63,673 nucleotides of DNA from K189A clade bacterium (GTDB taxonomy: Bacteria; Pseudomonadota; Gammaproteobacteria; Pseudomonadales; Azotimanducaceae): assembly GCA_902528515.1 (NCBI GenBank), contig CABZTD010000009.1, positions 1 to 63,673 of the forward strand, in the 5' to 3' direction. Made by a program: the position numbers and the translations under genes. The notes under the pieces are model-generated. The model worked only from the letters and a program-made list of their open reading frames with translations, ran no database searches and was not told where the DNA came from. Below are positions 42,787 through 50,522 of the stretch, piece after piece (position 1 is the stretch's first letter; each line of letters begins with the position of its first letter).

Positions 42787-43241
42787 AGCATCTCGCCCAG
42801 AGCTGCCGTCTGCGTTATGCGATGACTAAATGCATCGACAAGAAGATCGGCAACGGATTGTGCAATTGGATTAATGAGTCTCGAAAGCAAGCCATTGGCA
42901 ACAAAGGTCACACTGAAGTCGACCCGGCAACCTGCCTCGCCCAAGGCTTTGAAGCACCACTCCCCCTCGAGTGTGTCGAATGGTCCCTTCACTAACGAGA
43001 CGCCTATCGATTCGTTTAGCAATCCGATATTTCGGGTCACTAAGTCAAAGGAGGCTCCAGCCTTACTGGCTACGACTCTGGCTTCAACGCACTCAACGCC
43101 ACAAGCGTTTTGGTCCCGAGTTAGGACCGTTACGCTCTCGCAGGCGGGTAAGAATTCAGGATAACCCTCAACGTCGGCGACCACCGAATAAGCGACAGTA
43201 GCAGGAGCCAGCAGTAAAGACGAACGAGTGATCTCAATCAC
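42783..43241 (-). CDS. ratA: START/Coq10-like protein RatA
   Basis: RatA (polyketide cyclase/Coq10 lipid-transport fold) has been described in E. coli as blocking 70S assembly. Other work links the family to ubiquinone function. The core motifs VADVEGYPEFLPACESV and the C-terminal FSHRITQTAALG are present. I place the start at GTG 43241. Its GTG shares bases with the TGA stop of the upstream transporter (GTGA), giving 152 aa, close to family length. Confidence 0.9.
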   Translation of the reverse strand: MIEITRSSLLLAPATVAYSVVADVEGYPEFLPACESVTVLTRDQNACGVECVEARVVASKAGASFDLVTRNIGLLNESIGVSLVKGPFDTLEGEWCFKALGEAGCRVDFSVTFVANGLLSRLINPIAQSVADLLVDAFSHRITQTAALGEML

Positions 43242-44629
43242 TGCCAGAGACCAGACAACAACGGCCATGTGGTGCTGAGGAATACAGCCAAGACGCCAAG
43301 TGGGGCGATAATGCCCGCAACCAAACGCCACCCCAAACTGAGTTTTGGGCTGTCGATTCCAAGCTGCTGATCCACTAATCCCTTCGGAAGCATCCATATT
43401 GCAAAGAATGTGATCAGCATGCCGCCTAGCGGCAGCAAGATATTTTGAGAAAAGTAATCAACTGTATCGAAAAAGGTTAGTCCTCCTACAAAAGTGATAT
43501 CGCTCCAAATATTAAACGAGAAGACGGTCCCTAAACCCAACGCCCAACAAATGATGCCGAGTGAGATAGCTACCCGCTGACGCTTGGCGTTGTACTCCTC
43601 AACTAAATACGCCAGAGCTGGTTCCGTCAACGAGATTGCAGATGTAATCGCCGCAAAGCTCAGCAATAGGAAGAACAAGGCCCCAAAGAGATCGCCCAGT
43701 GGCATCTGGCCAAAGGCCAGAGGCAGCGTCACAAAGGTAAGTCCGGGGCCTTGGGCAATTTCAAGACCATTAGCAAAGACGATGGGAAATATCGCGAGTC
43801 CCGCTGCCAAAGCGATCAAAGTATCGAGTCCGGCAATAGTCACAACCGTTGTGCCCAAATTGGCATCATCTGGCACGTAGGCTCCGTAAGCCATCATGGT
43901 GCCCATACCTAAACTCAAAGTAAAAAACGCCTGGCCCATCGCAATTAGCCAAGAATCCGCGGTTACCGCCTCCCATTTCATATCAAACATGAAGGCAAAA
44001 CCTTGGCCAAAACCGCCGGAGTTAAAGCTGTACACCAGTAGCGCGATCAGTAGCAGAAACAGCAGCGGCATGAGCCATCGAATTGCTGTCTCCAAACCCT
44101 TCGTCACGCCACGGCCGACAATCCAAATGGTCAGAATCATGAAACCTGTCTGATAGCCAATCAGCTCAATGGGGCTGGCCAAAAATGCGTCAAAGTGTGC
44201 GCCAACAGCTTGCGCAGATGCTCCATCGAAGGCGCCGCTGCCGCTGGCCCAGATGTAGCTCACCGCCCAGCCCGCAATTACAGCGTAATAAGAAAGAATC
44301 AAAAATCCTGCAAGTACACCCATCCAGCCCAAGATCGACCAGCGCTCGCTGCGACTCGATACCTTAGCCAATTTGCGCATTGTATGGATTGGACTGGACC
44401 GACCTTTACGCCCCATCAAAACTTCGCTGACCATGATTGGAATACCAACAGCAGCGATACAGACAAGGTAAATCAGCACGAAGGCGCCACCCCCATTTTC
44501 TCCTGCGATGTACGGGAATTTCCAGATATTGCCAAGCCCGACAGCAGAACCTGCGGCGGCGAGCACGAAGAGCCAGCGACTCGACCATCTTTGCGACGAA
44601 GCATGTGAAGAATTGGGAGGTGTCGCCAT
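43238..44629 (-). CDS. Sodium-dependent transporter, NSS/SNF family
   Basis: This is a LeuT-fold neurotransmitter:sodium symporter homologue, probably importing an amino acid or related solute with sodium across the inner membrane. The N-terminal signature LAAAGSAVGLGNIWKFPYIA and ENGGGAFVLIYL is clear, and about 11-12 hydrophobic helices follow. I use the ATG at 44629 because the 47 residues upstream look noncoding. It sits between smpB (divergent) and ratA, and its TGA overlaps the ratA start. Substrate unknown. Confidence 0.94.
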   Translation of the reverse strand: MATPPNSSHASSQRWSSRWLFVLAAAGSAVGLGNIWKFPYIAGENGGGAFVLIYLVCIAAVGIPIMVSEVLMGRKGRSSPIHTMRKLAKVSSRSERWSILGWMGVLAGFLILSYYAVIAGWAVSYIWASGSGAFDGASAQAVGAHFDAFLASPIELIGYQTGFMILTIWIVGRGVTKGLETAIRWLMPLLFLLLIALLVYSFNSGGFGQGFAFMFDMKWEAVTADSWLIAMGQAFFTLSLGMGTMMAYGAYVPDDANLGTTVVTIAGLDTLIALAAGLAIFPIVFANGLEIAQGPGLTFVTLPLAFGQMPLGDLFGALFFLLLSFAAITSAISLTEPALAYLVEEYNAKRQRVAISLGIICWALGLGTVFSFNIWSDITFVGGLTFFDTVDYFSQNILLPLGGMLITFFAIWMLPKGLVDQQLGIDSPKLSLGWRLVAGIIAPLGVLAVFLSTTWPLLSGLWQ

Positions 44630-44763
44630 TGGAAGCCTTTTAAGTCGTTTCCAGGCAATTGTACTACCGAAATCACCCAGCTTGACCAGTTGGGTGGGCG
44701 GGCATGTGATCAGCTGCTGTATGATGCAAACTTCTTCTAACATTGAATCACTGAGATTCGCCG

Positions 44764-45243
44764 ATGGCAAAGTCAGGAAAAAAAAGTAGCCCAGGCAGCA
44801 TTGCGCAGAATCGCCGTGCGAGACATGACTACTTTATTGAAGACAAGTTCGAGGCAGGACTGATGCTGATGGGTTGGGAGGTAAAAAGCATTCGCACTGG
44901 CAAGGCTCAACTGGCCGAGGCCTTTGTGCAAATCCACAAGGGCGAGGCTTATTTGGCGGGCTGCACGATCACTCCGCTGTTAAGCGCATCAACCCATGTG
45001 GTCGCAGAGCCTCAGCGCATGCGTAAGCTGCTGTTGCACGCCAAGGAACTGTCGCGCCTGTTCATTGCCAGCCAGCAAAAGGGCTATACCATTGTGCCAC
45101 TGGCAATGTATTGGAAAGGGAACAAAGTGAAATGCGAAATCGCGCTGGGCAAGGGTAAAAAACAGCACGACAAACGCGAGGCCAACAAAGAAAAAGACTG
45201 GGCACGAGACAAGCAGCGCCTGTTCAAGGTCAGCAGAAGCTAG
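44764..45243 (+). CDS. smpB: SsrA-binding protein SmpB
   Basis: SmpB binds tmRNA and delivers it to stalled ribosomes. The 159-aa protein has the OB-like core ([22 protein letters not shown], broken here only for naming), the segment [13 protein letters not shown] and a basic C-terminal tail [12 protein letters not shown]. Its TAG stop overlaps, tail to tail, the TAG of the lumazine synthase gene. ssrA lies about 1 kb downstream. Confidence 0.97.
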   Translation: MAKSGKKSSPGSIAQNRRARHDYFIEDKFEAGLMLMGWEVKSIRTGKAQLAEAFVQIHKGEAYLAGCTITPLLSASTHVVAEPQRMRKLLLHAKELSRLFIASQQKGYTIVPLAMYWKGNKVKCEIALGKGKKQHDKREANKEKDWARDKQRLFKVSRS

Positions 45244-45722
45244 GCCGTGTTAGCACGCCGCCAAGCTATCATCTCAATAGCCGCAACGGCGGCCTCGATG
45301 CCCTTGTTGAAATCATCATCGCTAGCACGGTCGATGGCCTGTTGCTCTGTAAATACCGGCAAAATTTCGACAATCACCGGCCTGCGGAATTCGTGCATGA
45401 CGGCTCCCAGACCACGCATGGATTCTTGGCTGATCATTTCAAAGTGCAGCGTATCGCCCTTAACAATGACACCGAAACAGATCACTGCGTCAATATGACC
45501 TGCAGAATCTTCTGCCAGCAGGTCTCTAGCAGCCAGCGGAACTTCGAGGGATCCCGGAAGGGTGTGAACATCAATCTTCGTGTAGCCAGCCTGGGCCAAA
45601 ACCCGTGTGCAAGCTTCAGTCATGCTTTGCACTAAGTTGAAATGCCATTTCGACTGCAAAATGCAGATGCGACCGGGCTTTGTTATGACCGGCAGCGCGG
45701 ACGTGTCGAGAGCTGTTAGCAT
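45240..45722 (-). CDS. ribH: 6,7-Dimethyl-8-ribityllumazine synthase
   Basis: RibH makes the lumazine precursor of riboflavin. The 160-aa protein shows the family blocks SKWHFNLVQ, the [14 protein letters not shown] loop, [16 protein letters not shown] with the catalytic His, and a C-terminal [13 protein letters not shown]. It is not in a rib operon here and may be a second, stand-alone copy. Its ATG directly follows the TAA of the upstream small gene. Confidence 0.93.
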   Translation of the reverse strand: MLTALDTSALPVITKPGRICILQSKWHFNLVQSMTEACTRVLAQAGYTKIDVHTLPGSLEVPLAARDLLAEDSAGHIDAVICFGVIVKGDTLHFEMISQESMRGLGAVMHEFRRPVIVEILPVFTEQQAIDRASDDDFNKGIEAAVAAIEMIAWRRANTA

Positions 45723-45968
45723 TTAGGTTACGCCGTCAGTCCGACGCTGGGCCACCACAAGCCAGGCACCAGAACCAGCGTGCAGGCTTATGCGCCCTTC
45801 CTCGGCAAGCGCATTGCAGTCGGCGCGCAATTGCCAGGCAGGCGTTGGAGCATTGGCATCGCGCAAGACATCGGCAATCTCACCTACGCGCACCAGGCCA
45901 TTACCGATAGACGCTAGTTTTTGCATCACTGAAAAAACTTTTTCAACTCTTCTGGAATCTACGCTCAT
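45723..45968 (-). CDS. Small winged-helix-like protein of unknown function
   Basis: An 81-85-residue protein reading SRRVEKVFSVMQKLASIG, then VRVGEIADVLRDANAP, WQLRADCNALAEEGRI and a short end WLVVAQRR. The helix pattern and wing-like last strand resemble a winged-helix DNA-binding domain, but I cannot name a family. The start is ATG 45968 or GTG 45980. The TAA stop abuts the ribH ATG (TAAATG), so the pair is likely an operon, perhaps with this protein as a regulator. Confidence 0.6.
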   Translation of the reverse strand: MSVDSRRVEKVFSVMQKLASIGNGLVRVGEIADVLRDANAPTPAWQLRADCNALAEEGRISLHAGSGAWLVVAQRRTDGVT

Positions 45969-46227
45969 GTCCCCAGTCACCCTATAATGCCAACCGATTT
46001 TTACCAGAAACCCTCATAACCCGCTAGCGAACGAGCCCCGGGCGTTCGGCGCGTGTGCTGATTTTAGCGATGATCAAGCCACTGCCTTTGCCCGAGAACA
46101 TGCTATTCTCACCAACATCATTATCAATACCGAGGGAACTAAATACAGCAAATAACCCTTACGAACGAATGTCAGCGTGGTGCGGGCTAAAGTTTTGGTG
46201 CGACTCGCTACACGCAGCAAGCTCATT

Positions 46228-46585
46228 GGGGGCGACTTGGTTTCGACGCGGGTATCAAAGTTTGAGGTGCATGCCGAGAGGGTAGTGACTCTCGTAAAAC
46301 AATCGCTGTAACTTTTTATAGTTGCCAACGACGAAAACTACGCACTAGCGGCCTAAAAAACCCGCTTACGTCCATGATTCGTTTCTTGCTAGGAGAAATG
46401 GACGGCAAAACAGCAAGATCGCGCGAATGCCTCGCCCGGGGCTGAACCGTTAAAGCTAATCGGGATCGCTGATCGCACCCTGACCGTCGGGCGGCTTGAA
46501 GCTAAATTAATAGACGGACTCTAAGCATGTAGAGCCAATAATGGCGAACCAGCGGACGCGGGTTCAACTCCCGCCGCCTCCACCA
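46228..46585 (+). ncRNA. ssrA: Transfer-messenger RNA (tmRNA)
   Basis: The tRNA-like ends pair as GGGGGCG with CGCCTCC, and CCA is encoded. The T-arm GGTTCAACTCC is present. The resume codon starts the tag reading frame at 46324-46356, encoding ANDENYALAA and TAA. About 358 nt, the usual length. It rescues stalled ribosomes together with SmpB. Its 3' end is the apparent attachment point for the island that follows. Confidence 0.96.
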
Positions 46586-46590
46586 TATTC

Positions 46591-46614
46591 CCTTCCCAGG
46601 CAAACCTGGGAAGG
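46591..46614 (+). terminator. ssrA terminator
   Basis: CCTTCCCAGG-CAAA-CCTGGGAAGG is a perfect 10-bp stem starting five bases after the tmRNA CCA, followed by ATTAGTTTT. The T-tract is imperfect but the stem is very strong. Confidence 0.8.
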
Positions 46615-46696
46615 ATTAGTTTTCCCATAAATTATTGTTTTTATTGAGAATACTTTCCAAGCAAGCCTAAGGACGTCCAACGGAATCCAGAACCAC

Positions 46697-46747
46697 TTGG
46701 GGGCAACTATTGGGGGCAACTCCAGTCTTATGCTATAGTTGCCCCAA
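46697..46747 (+). repeat. Two direct and one inverted copy of a 12-bp motif at the integrase start
   Basis: TTGGGGGCAACT occurs at 46697-46708 and again at 46710-46721 (13-base pitch). An inverted copy AGTTGCCCCAA at 46737-46747 runs into the integrase ATG. This could be integrase arm sites or an operator for autoregulation. The role is inferred. Confidence 0.6.
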
Positions 46748-47970
46748 TGGCACTTACATCCTGAGCAGTTAAACAAGCCCAACCTGCGGGCAAAACGAAA
46801 CGTCTTTATGACGAGAGGGGCCTCTACCTCGAAATCTCGCCTGCTGGCGGGAATGGTGGCGGCTGAAATATCGTTTTGCCGGTAAAGAGAAACGTTTGTC
46901 TCTTGGCGTCTATCCAGATATCAGCCTAAAGGAGGCGAGAGCCGCTCGTGATGAGGCACGAAGACTGATTGCTCAAGGTGTGGACCCCAGCGCAAGAAGC
47001 AAAGAAATCAGCAGACAGCGCGTTGTTGATGCTGAAAACTCTTTCGAAGTCGTTGCGAGAGAGTGGTTCCAGAAACAAGCACCTATCTGGTCAGACATTC
47101 ACCAGAAGAACGTTATCAGCAAACTAGAAAAGAATATCTTTCCTTATCTTGGGCATGACACGGTCGCGGTTGTATCAGCGCCAAATCTGCTCAGAGTGCT
47201 TCGAAAGATCGAAGAGCGCGGTGCGATAGAGACAGCACACAGAACGCTGAGTATCTGCGGGCAAGTCTTTAGATATGCCATCGCGACCGCCCGAGCGGAG
47301 CGCGATGTTGCGGAAGATTTGAAAGGCGCTCTGCCGCCCGTCAAGAGAAAACATCTGCCTGCGATTGTTGATCCTGAAAGGCTAAGTGCTTTGCTGCTCG
47401 AGATTGATGGTTACTCGGGAACCTTGCCCGTGCAGTGCGCGCTTAAGCTGGCGCCACTGGTTTTTTACGGCCCGGAGAGCTTCGCAAGGAAAATGGAGCG
47501 ACATCAACCTTGATGATGCGACCTGGTCTTTTATCGTCAGGAAAACCATGACGCCGCTTATCATTCCCTTGGCGAGACAGAGTGTTGAAATATTGCGCGA
47601 GCTAGAGCCGGTTTCTGGGCGTCACGAATATGTTTTTCCGAACGGTCGTAGCCCCACGCGCCCTATGAGTGAGAACGCCGTTTTAGCTGCCCTTCGGCGT
47701 CTGGGTTTTCCAAAAGATGAAATGTGTGGACATGGCTTTCGAGCGACCGCAAGAACAATCCTCGATGAACAGCTTGGCTTTAGACCAGAGCTCATAGAGC
47801 ATCAATTGGCACACAAAGTAAAAGATCCACTCGGGCGCGCCTACAACAGGACGCAGTTTCTTGAGCAGCGCCAGAATATGATGCAAGTCTGGGCCGATTA
47901 TTTGGACGACCTCAGGGATGGTGATAGTGATCGCGCAAGCAACGTGACTGATTTCAGGCGAAGCAATTAA
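46747..47970 (+). pseudogene. P4-type tyrosine integrase, multiply broken
   Basis: The gene follows ssrA, a favoured target of P4-like integrases. Reading through three frames gives a full-length protein: DUF4102-like start (QPAGKTKRLYDERGLYLEI), core-binding domain, and catalytic domain with RPGELRK, HGFRATARTIL and AHKVKDPLGRAYNRT. Lesions are a TGA at codon 6 (46762) and three apparent one-base losses in short runs: AA at 46852-46853, T6 at 47461-47466 and A4 at 47490-47493. Restoring one A, T and A respectively rejoins all conserved blocks. Either a recent pseudogene or homopolymer sequencing errors plus one nonsense. Confidence 0.9.
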
Positions 47971-48155
47971 GCACGGGTCCCTGGTCACTGACACCCAAAA
48001 AATATTTGGCTCACTGGTGTGTCGGCATCCTGCTAAACGCCTGTGCATGTGAGGTTCCGCTTATGTATGACATTCGACTCCCACGATGGAGAGGCCACGC
48101 TAATCGGGTTACCCCCCTCAGGCGGACACGAAGATTTTAAAAAAGACATCACCCT

Positions 48156-48440
48156 ATGAATGATCCTGCCCAAACACCTATTAAATGCGGCGCTAAGACA
48201 CGCTCAGGCGCGCCTTGTGCGAAGTTCGCCATGGAGGATAAACGACGTTGTCGGTTGCACGGCGGCCTCAGCACGGGCCCTAAAACACCCGCCGGCAGAG
48301 CCGCTATCTCAGCCGCAAATACCAAACATGGGCGTTACAAGAACTGGCGTGAGAAGCAGGCAAAAGAGCGGTACTACCGAGCTGAGATAAAGCGTGTGAT
48401 GCAGGAAGCGAGGGAGGCTGGGTTGCTGGTGGGCAAGTGA
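48156..48440 (+). CDS. HGGxSTG-type small mobile-element protein
   Basis: A 94-aa basic protein with CGAKTRSGAPCAKFAM, then CRLHGGLSTGPKTPAGRAAI and a C-terminal helical tail. The paired cysteines and His suggest a small zinc-binding fold. Proteins with this HGGxSTGPKT motif are common on phages and integrative elements and have no firm function known to me. Relics of its 3' end recur at 48865-48945 and 54392-54484. Confidence 0.8.
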   Translation: MNDPAQTPIKCGAKTRSGAPCAKFAMEDKRRCRLHGGLSTGPKTPAGRAAISAANTKHGRYKNWREKQAKERYYRAEIKRVMQEAREAGLLVGK

Positions 48441-48578
48441 TTACGACACTTATCAGCCCACGCCGCAACACCCGCGACAGTAGTTCCCTTATCGACGTAT
48501 ATGCACGCGCGCGAATAACGCCGATAACAGGAGAGGTGTTGCAGCCGTCGCAGATACAGGACTTCCGCTGAAGATGTC

Positions 48579-48642
48579 ACCCTGAAAAGGGTCTAAAGGT
48601 CTAGAAGACATGCTGACAGATACTTGCCAACCTTTTCAGGGT
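48579..48642. repeat. Perfect 12-bp inverted repeat with 40-bp spacer
   Basis: ACCCTGAAAAGG (48579-48590) is matched by CCTTTTCAGGGT (48631-48642). The left arm also forms its own small hairpin, ACCCT-GAAA-AGGGT. It lies in DNA with no supported gene. It could be a structured RNA, a small IS-derived repeat or a recombination site. Confidence 0.6.
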
Positions 48643-48695
48643 CAGGATCTATGCTTACCAACAATTTTCTGGAGTCCGAACCAGGTGAGTTGAAC

Positions 48696-48749
48696 GCTCC
48701 GAGAGGGACATGCAAGGAGGGGGAGAGGGGGATGAACGCCTCTCGGAGC
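48696..48749. repeat. Perfect 11-bp inverted repeat with purine-rich 32-bp spacer
   Basis: GCTCCGAGAGG (48696-48706) pairs with CCTCTCGGAGC (48739-48749). Each arm is preceded by TGAACG or TGAACGC. The spacer is strikingly G/A-rich (about 48707-48733). With the previous repeat it makes two long stem-loops within 170 bases of noncoding island DNA. Confidence 0.6.
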
Positions 48750-48864
48750 AGAATTAAAGTCTCATTTACGCACTCACGAATACGTCAAAGGCTGGAGCTT
48801 TTTCCCTCACGGAAATGCGACGAACACTCATCAAGGCCAATCCAAAAACTAGCCTTGGTCGCAG

Positions 48865-48945
48865 GTAGAAGCAAATTGCTACCGAGGCAAAGTTAAGCGG
48901 GTGATGCAGGAAGTAACGGAGGCTAGGCTGCTGGTGAGCAAGTGA
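48865..48945 (+). pseudogene. Degenerate 3' end of an HGGxSTG-type gene
   Basis: The frame ending in TGA at 48943 reads CYRGKVKRVMQEVTEARLLVSK, which aligns with the tail YYRAEIKRVMQEAREAGLLVGK of the intact gene at 48156-48440. No 5' portion is recognisable. The surrounding gap (48441-49286) otherwise holds only the inverted repeats. Confidence 0.7.
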
Positions 48946-49108
48946 TCAGTGTCCGATCGCTGGGCACTTTCCGACATTGTGAATGAGTGCGAGCAAACGT
49001 CTTCGCCGGCGCACTAACAATGTTTACGACAGCGTGCGAACGAGTGTCGCGGGCTAGGAACTCTCAAAGATAGTAAAGGTCGTTTCGGGCCCACCAATTT
49101 CTCTTCGC

Positions 49109-49229
49109 AAGACCTCCGACAAGGTCTTTAGAACACCATATATACCTGTTTTTATTGGATTAATTATCCAAATAGATCCCAAGCCGTCTCGCTGCATCTC
49201 ACATGTCTGACGGTATATTTGACGGTATA
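49109..49229 (+). repeat. Hairpin and tandem repeat before the second integrase relic
   Basis: AAGACCT-CCGACA-AGGTCTT (49109-49128) is a perfect 7-bp hairpin. Further on, TGACGGTATA occurs at 49208-49217 and 49220-49229 with 12-base pitch, about 60-80 bases before an integrase start. The layout parallels the tandem motif before the first integrase. Confidence 0.5.
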
Positions 49230-49286
49230 AGTCGTAATTTTCCCGCTCTCAGATAAAATCTCCCGACACTCGCGAAAGAGCTTGAG

Positions 49287-49403
49287 ATGTCGAAGTTAAC
49301 GGCTACGGTCTTACGAAACGCAGACGCTGAAGCAAAAAGCTACAAACTGGCAGACGGTGGTGGCCTATATCTTTTCGTTAATACCAAGGGAGCCAGGTAC
49401 TGA
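49287..49403 (+). pseudogene. N-terminal fragment of a second P4-type integrase
   Basis: A 38-residue frame from ATG 49287 reads MSKLTATVLRNADAEAKSYK then LADGGGLYLFVNTKGARY and stops at TGA. This is the DUF4102 start of a P4-type integrase. The conserved next residue is normally Trp, so the TGA may be a TGG change. No downstream integrase sequence follows. The 195 bases to 49599 contain nothing recognisable except the ribosome site of the next gene. Confidence 0.75.
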
Positions 49404-49598
49404 CGCTCCGACGTTGTCGCTTGACTCTTTAGGTACGCTGTTTCGCTTTGGCAGAGCCGTCGATAAACAGAGTTTAGAGTGTGTTCACGGGCAAGAGTGC
49501 TCTGGGTCAAAGTGCAAAATATCTAGGTTTTAGTGGTGTAGGCCTTGATTTTTCCCGCAGGATTTATATTTTTTGCCTCCAATCGTTAGGAGGTTTTC

Positions 49599-50522
49599 AT
49601 GCTGCAAGCAAACGGTTTATCTCGGTGGTATGGCGATTTTAGGGCAGTAGACGATGTGTCTTTTAGCATCGGTCGCGGGGAGGTCGTGGGTCTGTTGGGA
49701 CACAATGGCGCCGGTAAATCCACCATAATGAAAATGCTCACGGGCTTCATTGAGCCTAGTCTCGGCGGGGTTCTCGTAGATGGCATTGATGTCCAACAGC
49801 AGCCGCAGCCAGCGCAGGCAAAGATGGGTTACTTGCCCGAAGTGCCACCGGTGTACCCAGAGTTGTCGGTGCTTGACTATCTAACGTTTGCGGCGCAGAT
49901 GCGCGGTTTGTCGAGTGCGGACGACGTTATGGCGGCGGTAGCTGCCACCTCGTTAGAAGATAAAGCTATAGAGCCTATTGGCGCGCTGAGTCGAGGTTAT
50001 AAACAACGCTTAGGCGTTGCTCAGGCGATCTTGCACCGGCCGCAGATTCTAATTTTAGATGAGCCGTCAAATGGTTTGGACCCAACGCAAATTCACGAGA
50101 TGCGTCAACTGATCCGGCGTTTGTCTGAGCACGCAACGGTTATTCTGTCCACCCACATACTGCAGGAAGTCAACGCGCTTTGCGATCGGGTGCTGATTCT
50201 TAGAGGTGGCCAACTAGTCGTCGATGAATCACTAACCGCGCTGACGGAGGCAACCACAGTGACCTTTGTGACCGATCCCGATGTCGATGCGAAGACAACA
50301 TTGCTGGAGCACCCCCGCACTGTCGAGGCGACCTCTGTCGCGCCCGGGCACTGGCGTATCACCGTTAGCGGCGACGTGCGTTCGGCGGTCCCCGAGTTGG
50401 CCAGCGCATTCGTGGCCGCGCGCATCCCGATACTAAGCATTGCACCGCAAAGTCAGGATCTTGAGCGCCTGTTTGAGTCGGTCAATGAACATAAAGCTTG
50501 GGAGGCGGGAGATGCGGCTTGA
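49599..50522 (+). CDS. ABC transporter ATP-binding protein, GldA-like
   Basis: The 307-aa ATPase has Walker A GHNGAGKST (about residues 33-41), a Q-loop region GYLPEVPPVYPELSV, the signature LSRGYKQRLGVAQ, and Walker B ILILDEPSNGLDP. The C-terminal extension is typical of ABC-2 exporters. TTAGGAGG gives a strong ribosome site. Its stop overlaps the next gene. In Bacteroidetes GldA works with GldF and GldG in gliding/type IX machinery, while in Proteobacteria the homologous system has no established role known to me. Confidence 0.93.
   Translation: MLQANGLSRWYGDFRAVDDVSFSIGRGEVVGLLGHNGAGKSTIMKMLTGFIEPSLGGVLVDGIDVQQQPQPAQAKMGYLPEVPPVYPELSVLDYLTFAAQMRGLSSADDVMAAVAATSLEDKAIEPIGALSRGYKQRLGVAQAILHRPQILILDEPSNGLDPTQIHEMRQLIRRLSEHATVILSTHILQEVNALCDRVLILRGGQLVVDESLTALTEATTVTFVTDPDVDAKTTLLEHPRTVEATSVAPGHWRITVSGDVRSAVPELASAFVAARIPILSIAPQSQDLERLFESVNEHKAWEAGDAA

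Noticed and set aside
46100-46150. Fur-box-like sequence (minus strand TTGATAATGATGTTGG...) upstream of the small winged-helix gene.
   Set aside because: Only one half matches the Fur consensus well (about 12 of 19 bases by eye), and the downstream genes are not obviously iron-related.
46055-46285. Open frames across the ssrA promoter and 5' end.
   Set aside because: They overlap tmRNA and show no protein-like features.
48624-48896. A 90-codon plus-strand frame across the inverted repeats.
   Set aside because: Composition and content look noncoding, and it crosses the stem-loops and the HGGxSTG relic in another frame.
49090-49096. CCCACCA near 49090 as a tRNA 3' end or attR copy of the ssrA end.
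   Set aside because: The upstream bases do not match the ssrA T-arm or any tRNA T-arm, so there is no support for an attachment site duplicate.
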